Below, one piece after another: positions 61,557 to 64,000 of a stretch of DNA of 64,000 nt (its first letter is position 1; every line of letters starts with the position of its first letter). The position numbers and the translations under genes were made by a program. This stretch comes from Phycisphaerales bacterium (lineage in GTDB: Bacteria; Planctomycetota; Phycisphaerae; UBA1845), in NCBI GenBank assembly GCA_013140575.1, contig JABFSN010000122.1, positions 17,411 to 81,410 of the forward strand. The letters run 5' to 3'. The notes below the pieces were generated by a model. The model searched no databases. It saw nothing but the letters and a program-made list of their open reading frames with translations, and was not told the DNA's origin.

Positions 61557-63356
61557 CTACTTTGTACGTACGAGAAAATTGCCGTCAGTGACGAAATCAT
61601 CCGGGCCAAGCTGGACACCGAGCAGAACGATGCGCAGCGGAACCGTGCCGGAAAGGATCCCATCCAGGTCGAACACGATGCGCGTGTCCACGCCGTTATT
61701 CGCGATGTTCGTGGCGTTGTCAACGACAACATCGAACCCGGCACCGACGAGAGGCGGAAACGGCTTGTTCGCCTGTATTCTGTCATCGACTTCAAAATCC
61801 ATGACGCTGTCCACACCATCGAGGCTCACGCAACAATTCGTGTTCATTCGAATGGTGTCCAGTCCCGGCCCCAACGTGTACAAATCGTTGCCCGAACCTC
61901 CACTAACGACATCGTCGCCCGAACCGGCATCAACCATTTGTATGCCGACATTGTGTCCCGTGGACACATCGTCACCGTCACCAAGTTGTATGTTGGTGCC
62001 GCCGCTGCTGCTGCTATTGAAGATATTGACGCTAATAACGTCGTCGCCCGCACCGCATTGAACCAGGACACCCGCGGCGAACTCGGTTTGAGTAGACAAG
62101 GCAAGGGTGAGTCCTGCGTGAAATCCCGACGCGTCAACATTCGGAGTCAACATGGGATTCCCATTGAGTGAAAAGGGTTGCGTGCCGACGATCAAAAGCC
62201 GTACAGGGGCCGTGCCAATTTCAATCGCCGACAGCCTGTTCGGCATCGTACCTTGACTGACAACGACTACTGTCTCGAAACCGCCCGGCGGAATCGAGAC
62301 CCTACCAGCGCGGGCGTTTAGCAGCGTAATGGTCACGGAATCATCATCGCCGACAGTGATGGCCGGATTGAGAAACCATGCCTCAAAATCAACCGAACTG
62401 TCGTCAAAGCCTCGAATACCAAAATCCACGCGCTCGAGTAGGTTGATGATTCGCACGTCGCCGTAGGTACTCTCGACGAGATTCATCTCTCGCAACCCGT
62501 ACACGTTGGAGGCGTTAATCGAGACTTTTGTCGCCGCGCCGATGCTGCCCAGATTTCGAATGGTCAGAACCTCGACGCCGTCAAGAAACGGTACGATGGT
62601 TGCGTTGCCGCCCGGAAGCGTGGCGAACAATTCGTCTCGCCCGGCCGATCCGTAGACGTAGTCGCCGGATTGAAGCGTCGGGATCAGTGTACCGGTCGGG
62701 GCGTTGAACAGCAGCGGCGCCTCGATGAAATCGTCGCACGGCGTAACCAGTACATTGTCGATTCGCAGCGTCAGGTCCAGGTCGCCTACGGGGTGGCAAG
62801 TGACTCCAGCGGAATCTTCGCCGCACGTTTCCGAGCATGGTTCGCATGGCGGCTGACCCGGCGCGCACGTCCCACCGTTGCACGATTCCGCGCCGTTGCA
62901 CGCGATCCCATCATCGCAATCGACATCGTTCAAGCATTCAGCGTCGATGCACTCGCCTTGGTCCTCGTCGCATATCTGACCCCCTGCGCACGGAAGCGAA
63001 CCCTCGACGCAGACCGCCGATTCGGTGTCGCATGTTTCGGCACCGTTGCAGTAGGAGCCGTCGTCGCATTCGCCGTCTGATTTGCACGGCGATACGCACG
63101 GCCCCGCGGATGCAAGCGCCCCGCTGCTATTGCCTTGCAGGATTGAAAAATCATGCAGATCAACGTCACAGTCGCCGTCCAGATCACCGAGCGGCCGACC
63201 CTCGGAATCGACGGCCAATCCCGGCGGCGTGTCGCAACACACGTCAACAGTGTCGCCAACGCCGTCGGTATCCGCATCTTGCGCGAACGCGACGGACGCG
63301 ATGCCCACGATGACAAGTGCCACGCGCCAGAATCTATACGGCCTTGTCAGTGGCAT
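61557..63356 (-). CDS. Secreted Cys-rich protein with calcium-repeat end
   Basis: A 599-residue exported protein from the ATG at 63356. A signal peptide ('RFWRVALVIVGIASVAFA') is followed by 'DGDCDVDLHDFSIL' (dockerin-like), several short Cys-rich repeats of the kind in the 8-kb lipoprotein ('CNGAETCDTESAVC', 'CNGAESCNGGTC'), a beta-rich central region, and glycine-rich nonapeptide repeats of the RTX/hemolysin calcium type ('GAGDDVIS', 'GDGDDVS', 'GSGDDVVSGGSGND'). It is probably a surface or adhesion protein. A frame to 63482 is rejected by the signal position. Confidence 0.75.
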   Translation of the reverse strand: MPLTRPYRFWRVALVIVGIASVAFAQDADTDGVGDTVDVCCDTPPGLAVDSEGRPLGDLDGDCDVDLHDFSILQGNSSGALASAGPCVSPCKSDGECDDGSYCNGAETCDTESAVCVEGSLPCAGGQICDEDQGECIDAECLNDVDCDDGIACNGAESCNGGTCAPGQPPCEPCSETCGEDSAGVTCHPVGDLDLTLRIDNVLVTPCDDFIEAPLLFNAPTGTLIPTLQSGDYVYGSAGRDELFATLPGGNATIVPFLDGVEVLTIRNLGSIGAATKVSINASNVYGLREMNLVESTYGDVRIINLLERVDFGIRGFDDSSVDFEAWFLNPAITVGDDDSVTITLLNARAGRVSIPPGGFETVVVVSQGTMPNRLSAIEIGTAPVRLLIVGTQPFSLNGNPMLTPNVDASGFHAGLTLALSTQTEFAAGVLVQCGAGDDVISVNIFNSSSSGGTNIQLGDGDDVSTGHNVGIQMVDAGSGDDVVSGGSGNDLYTLGPGLDTIRMNTNCCVSLDGVDSVMDFEVDDRIQANKPFPPLVGAGFDVVVDNATNIANNGVDTRIVFDLDGILSGTVPLRIVLLGVQLGPDDFVTDGNFLVRTK

Positions 63357-63615
63357 TGTCGTGTTCCCCACATTCCGCCGCCGCCGGAACGTCGTATCCC
63401 CTTCGCCGCAGTTCGTCCCAGATTCGACGGTCAATTTCGCGTTTGTGCTCCGGGTCCGGTTCTGCGTCGGCGTCGTCGCCAATCAACGGACCCATCCGGT
63501 CCTGCCACCGCGGAAGTATGGCGTTGACCGCACGGATGATGGCCTCGTGGGTCAGCGCCCTTCGCGCCGCGAAACGCGTTTCCAGCCGTTCGACCCGGTT
63601 CATCCGCGTGGCCAT
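63334..63615 (-). CDS. Small protein of the element
   Basis: A 93-residue charged helical protein ('VERLETRFAARRALTHEAIIRAVNAILPRWQDRMGP' and 'EPDPEHKREIDRRIWDELRRRGYDVP'). No family recognised. It overlaps the next upstream gene by 16 nt, indicating coupling, and the downstream surface-protein gene start by 23 nt. It may be a phage-like structural or regulatory protein. Confidence 0.55.
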   Translation of the reverse strand: MATRMNRVERLETRFAARRALTHEAIIRAVNAILPRWQDRMGPLIGDDADAEPDPEHKREIDRRIWDELRRRGYDVPAAAECGEHDNATDKAV

Positions 63616-63998
63616 GACCCGCCCTTATGATGCCCGATTCCGCCGCCCTCGTGATGCCCGATTCCGCGCCCGTCGCGCCGTCCGAATTCCACGCCTTCCC
63701 GGAGCCGGTCCTCAAGCTGTTCGATGCGTCGCGCCGCCGTCGTTTCCAGATCGGTGATGCGGCGTTCCAGTTCCGCGGCCTCGCGCAGCCGCGGACCCAG
63801 TTCCAGAATGGACCGCGCCGCCCCCAGCCGCACCGATTCCTTTTCAGCCGACAGCAGCCCGCGGAGCGTGTCGGCTGCGGCGGTCATCGACCCGGCCATC
63901 CGCCCCGCGGCGTGCTCGACGATCGCTGCCCGCGCCGCGTTGACCCGCCCGCGGAAACCCGGCTCGCCCATCCGCCGGTAGACGGTCCGCTCCCCCAC
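63600..63998 (-). CDS. HTH protein, phage small-terminase-like (partial)
   Basis: The visible 132 residues start at the right edge of the window, so the N-terminus is missing. 'GERTVYRRMGEPGFRGRVNAARAAIVEHAAGRM' is the pattern of a helix-turn-helix followed by a helical region seen in phage small-terminase-like and related DNA-binding proteins. A long coiled-coil segment ('LGPRLREAAELERRITDLETTAARRIEQLEDRLREG') follows, and the tail is Gly/His-rich. The GTG at 63998 is an edge artefact; the gene probably continues. Confidence 0.5.
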   Translation of the reverse strand: MGERTVYRRMGEPGFRGRVNAARAAIVEHAAGRMAGSMTAAADTLRGLLSAEKESVRLGAARSILELGPRLREAAELERRITDLETTAARRIEQLEDRLREGVEFGRRDGRGIGHHEGGGIGHHKGGSWPRG

Positions 63999-64000
63999 CC

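Overview
The window is high-GC bacterial chromosome that most resembles a Planctomycetota genome, probably of the Phycisphaerae type. This is inferred from content, not from a marker search. It carries many secreted proteins ending in dockerin-like 'GDxDxDGxxD' modules, FG-GAP/ASPIC-UnbV and TPR proteins, an S8 protease with a C-terminal dockerin-like tail, and a cysteine-rich lipoprotein. It also has weak Shine-Dalgarno signals and many GC-rich intergenic hairpins.

Layout. 0-5.7 kb: a YfcE/ApaH-like metallophosphoesterase, the membrane insertase YidC and a membrane protein fused to a spermidine-synthase-like domain. 5.7-14.3 kb: secreted and surface proteins (S8 protease, Cys-rich lipoprotein, TPR protein, CRTAC/ASPIC protein). 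14.5-19.1 kb: tRNA-Thr(CGT), an orphan D12-class adenine methyltransferase, a repeat-dense stretch with two tandem copies of a 178-bp MITE-like element, and four very small lipoprotein-like genes in a row. 19.5-29.7 kb: an EF-G-like GTPase, a broken nucleotidyltransferase (MNT) locus next to an MmeI-like restriction-methylation enzyme, a seven-unit hairpin array, purD, glyA, and a lipoprotein whose start codon lies inside a third copy of the 178-bp element. 29.7-35.6 kb: S41 protease, YkgJ-type Cys-cluster protein, Rieske protein, a secreted SecD-head-like protein, and an ECF sigma/anti-sigma pair. 35.8-38.6 kb: a toxin-antitoxin patch (broken VapC with its antitoxin, intact DUF2281/MazF, NucS-like nuclease, retropepsin-like protease, antitoxin relic). 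38.6-47.1 kb: rho, coaE, a PDZ protein, a DegT aminotransferase and a divergent nucleotide-sugar dehydrogenase (polysaccharide pathway), and a HEAT-like secreted protein. 47.2-51.6 kb: HEPN/MNT pair, membrane-anchored Mrr-like endonuclease, recR, DUF6398 protein.

52.1-64.0 kb: an integrated element entered at tRNA-Gly(TCC) and running off the right edge. All its genes lie on the minus strand. It carries a tyrosine recombinase whose 3' end overlaps the tRNA, an AbiTii-domain protein with an XRE regulator, and a replication module of HTH protein, DnaB-like ATPase, archaeo-eukaryotic-type primase and DUF669 protein. An excisionase-like HTH protein, two large secreted proteins and phage-like small genes follow. 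The combination suggests a prophage or phage satellite with a defence gene next to the integrase and surface-protein cargo.

The housekeeping genes (yidC, purD, glyA, rho, coaE, recR) are recognisable and ordinary. The most unusual material is the repeat families, the small-lipoprotein row, the TA patch and the tRNA-Gly element. Several start codons are uncertain because ribosome binding sites are weak.
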